From: Sporisorium sorghi
Lineage: Eukaryota; Basidiomycota; Ustilaginomycetes; Ustilaginales; Ustilaginaceae
Direction of reading: 5' to 3'
DNA length: 16,298 nt
Assembly (NCBI GenBank): GCA_023212695.1
Contig: JALCCG010000366.1
Location: 1 to 16,298 of the forward strand
The notes below the pieces were generated by a model. The model was not told the origin of the DNA. It was given only the letters and a program-made list of their open reading frames with translations, and did not search any database. Shown piece after piece: positions 16,205-16,298 of this stretch. Made by a program: the position numbers and the translations under genes. How positions within the stretch are numbered: position 1 is the first letter of the stretch; each line of letters opens with the position of its first letter.

Positions 16205-16298
16205 TTTTGCCACCCAAAGTGGAAAAAATACCGGCACAAAAAAAGTTTTGTTTTTCGCCCCCCCTGTTACCGCCCTTTTTTTCTTTCTCTTTTTTTTT

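Larger units (their letters stand above)
15258..16298. promoter_or_regulatory. YTH gene leader and promoter region to window edge
   Basis: No separate gene is supported in this 1-kb stretch. In YTH-transcript sense it is pyrimidine-rich and contains a (CT)10 run about 90 nt before the ATG, a decamer repeat and a long poly(dA) tract. The terminal 95 bases contain several further homopolymers (A, T and C runs), which is typical of a hard-to-assemble contig end. Confidence 0.5.

Overview
The window looks like nuclear DNA of a basidiomycete yeast or smut fungus, probably Ustilaginomycotina (Ustilago, Sporisorium or Moesziomyces/Pseudozyma type). Reasons: GC-rich, mostly intron-free long reading frames; fungal ATG contexts with A at -3; one short GT-AG intron with a CTGAC branch point; a Kex2-type pro-site in a secreted enzyme; Ser/Asn-rich surface proteins; and fungal versions of TFIIIC, Uba4, TBC and YTH proteins. 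The odd length, a repeat-rich left edge and long homopolymers at the right edge suggest a complete small contig, but this is inference. No bacterial operon, CRISPR array, tRNA or rRNA was seen.

Layout, left to right. (1) 1-~240: AT-richer DNA with an 18-bp modular repeat, possibly the edge of a dispersed element. (2) ~440-904, minus: a weakly supported small spliced gene with a mitochondrial-type N-terminus, divergent from (3). (3) 1361-2713, plus: a secreted-then-anchored single-pass membrane protein with a Ser/Thr/Asn-rich ectodomain. (4) 2714-3440: a convergent intergenic stretch with two different tandem repeats. (5) 3441-4266, minus: a secreted GH25 lysozyme with one intron. (6) 4267-5588: about 1.3 kb with no supported gene. 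(7) 5589-7811, minus: a TFIIIC subunit of the GTF3C4/TFIIIC90 type, with a beta-propeller-like N-terminus and C-terminal zinc-binding region. (8) 7812-8307: a divergent promoter with a 32-nt poly(dA) tract. (9) 8308-12066, plus: one frame joining a TBC Rab-GAP (TBC1D5-like) to a complete Uba4/MOCS3 (E1-like plus rhodanese). (10) 12249-15257, minus: a 1002-residue YTHDF-type m6A reader, convergent with (9). (11) 15258-16298: a long leader or promoter with microsatellites and a 41-nt poly(dT) tract.

The genes are mostly unrelated housekeeping genes plus two extracellular or surface proteins. Four touch RNA or trafficking biology: Pol III transcription (TFIIIC), tRNA wobble-uridine thiolation (Uba4), mRNA fate (YTH) and Rab cycling (TBC). 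Apart from the physical fusion of TBC and Uba4, nothing in the sequence shows that they act together. The fusion is the most noteworthy item; the GH25 lysozyme is the second.
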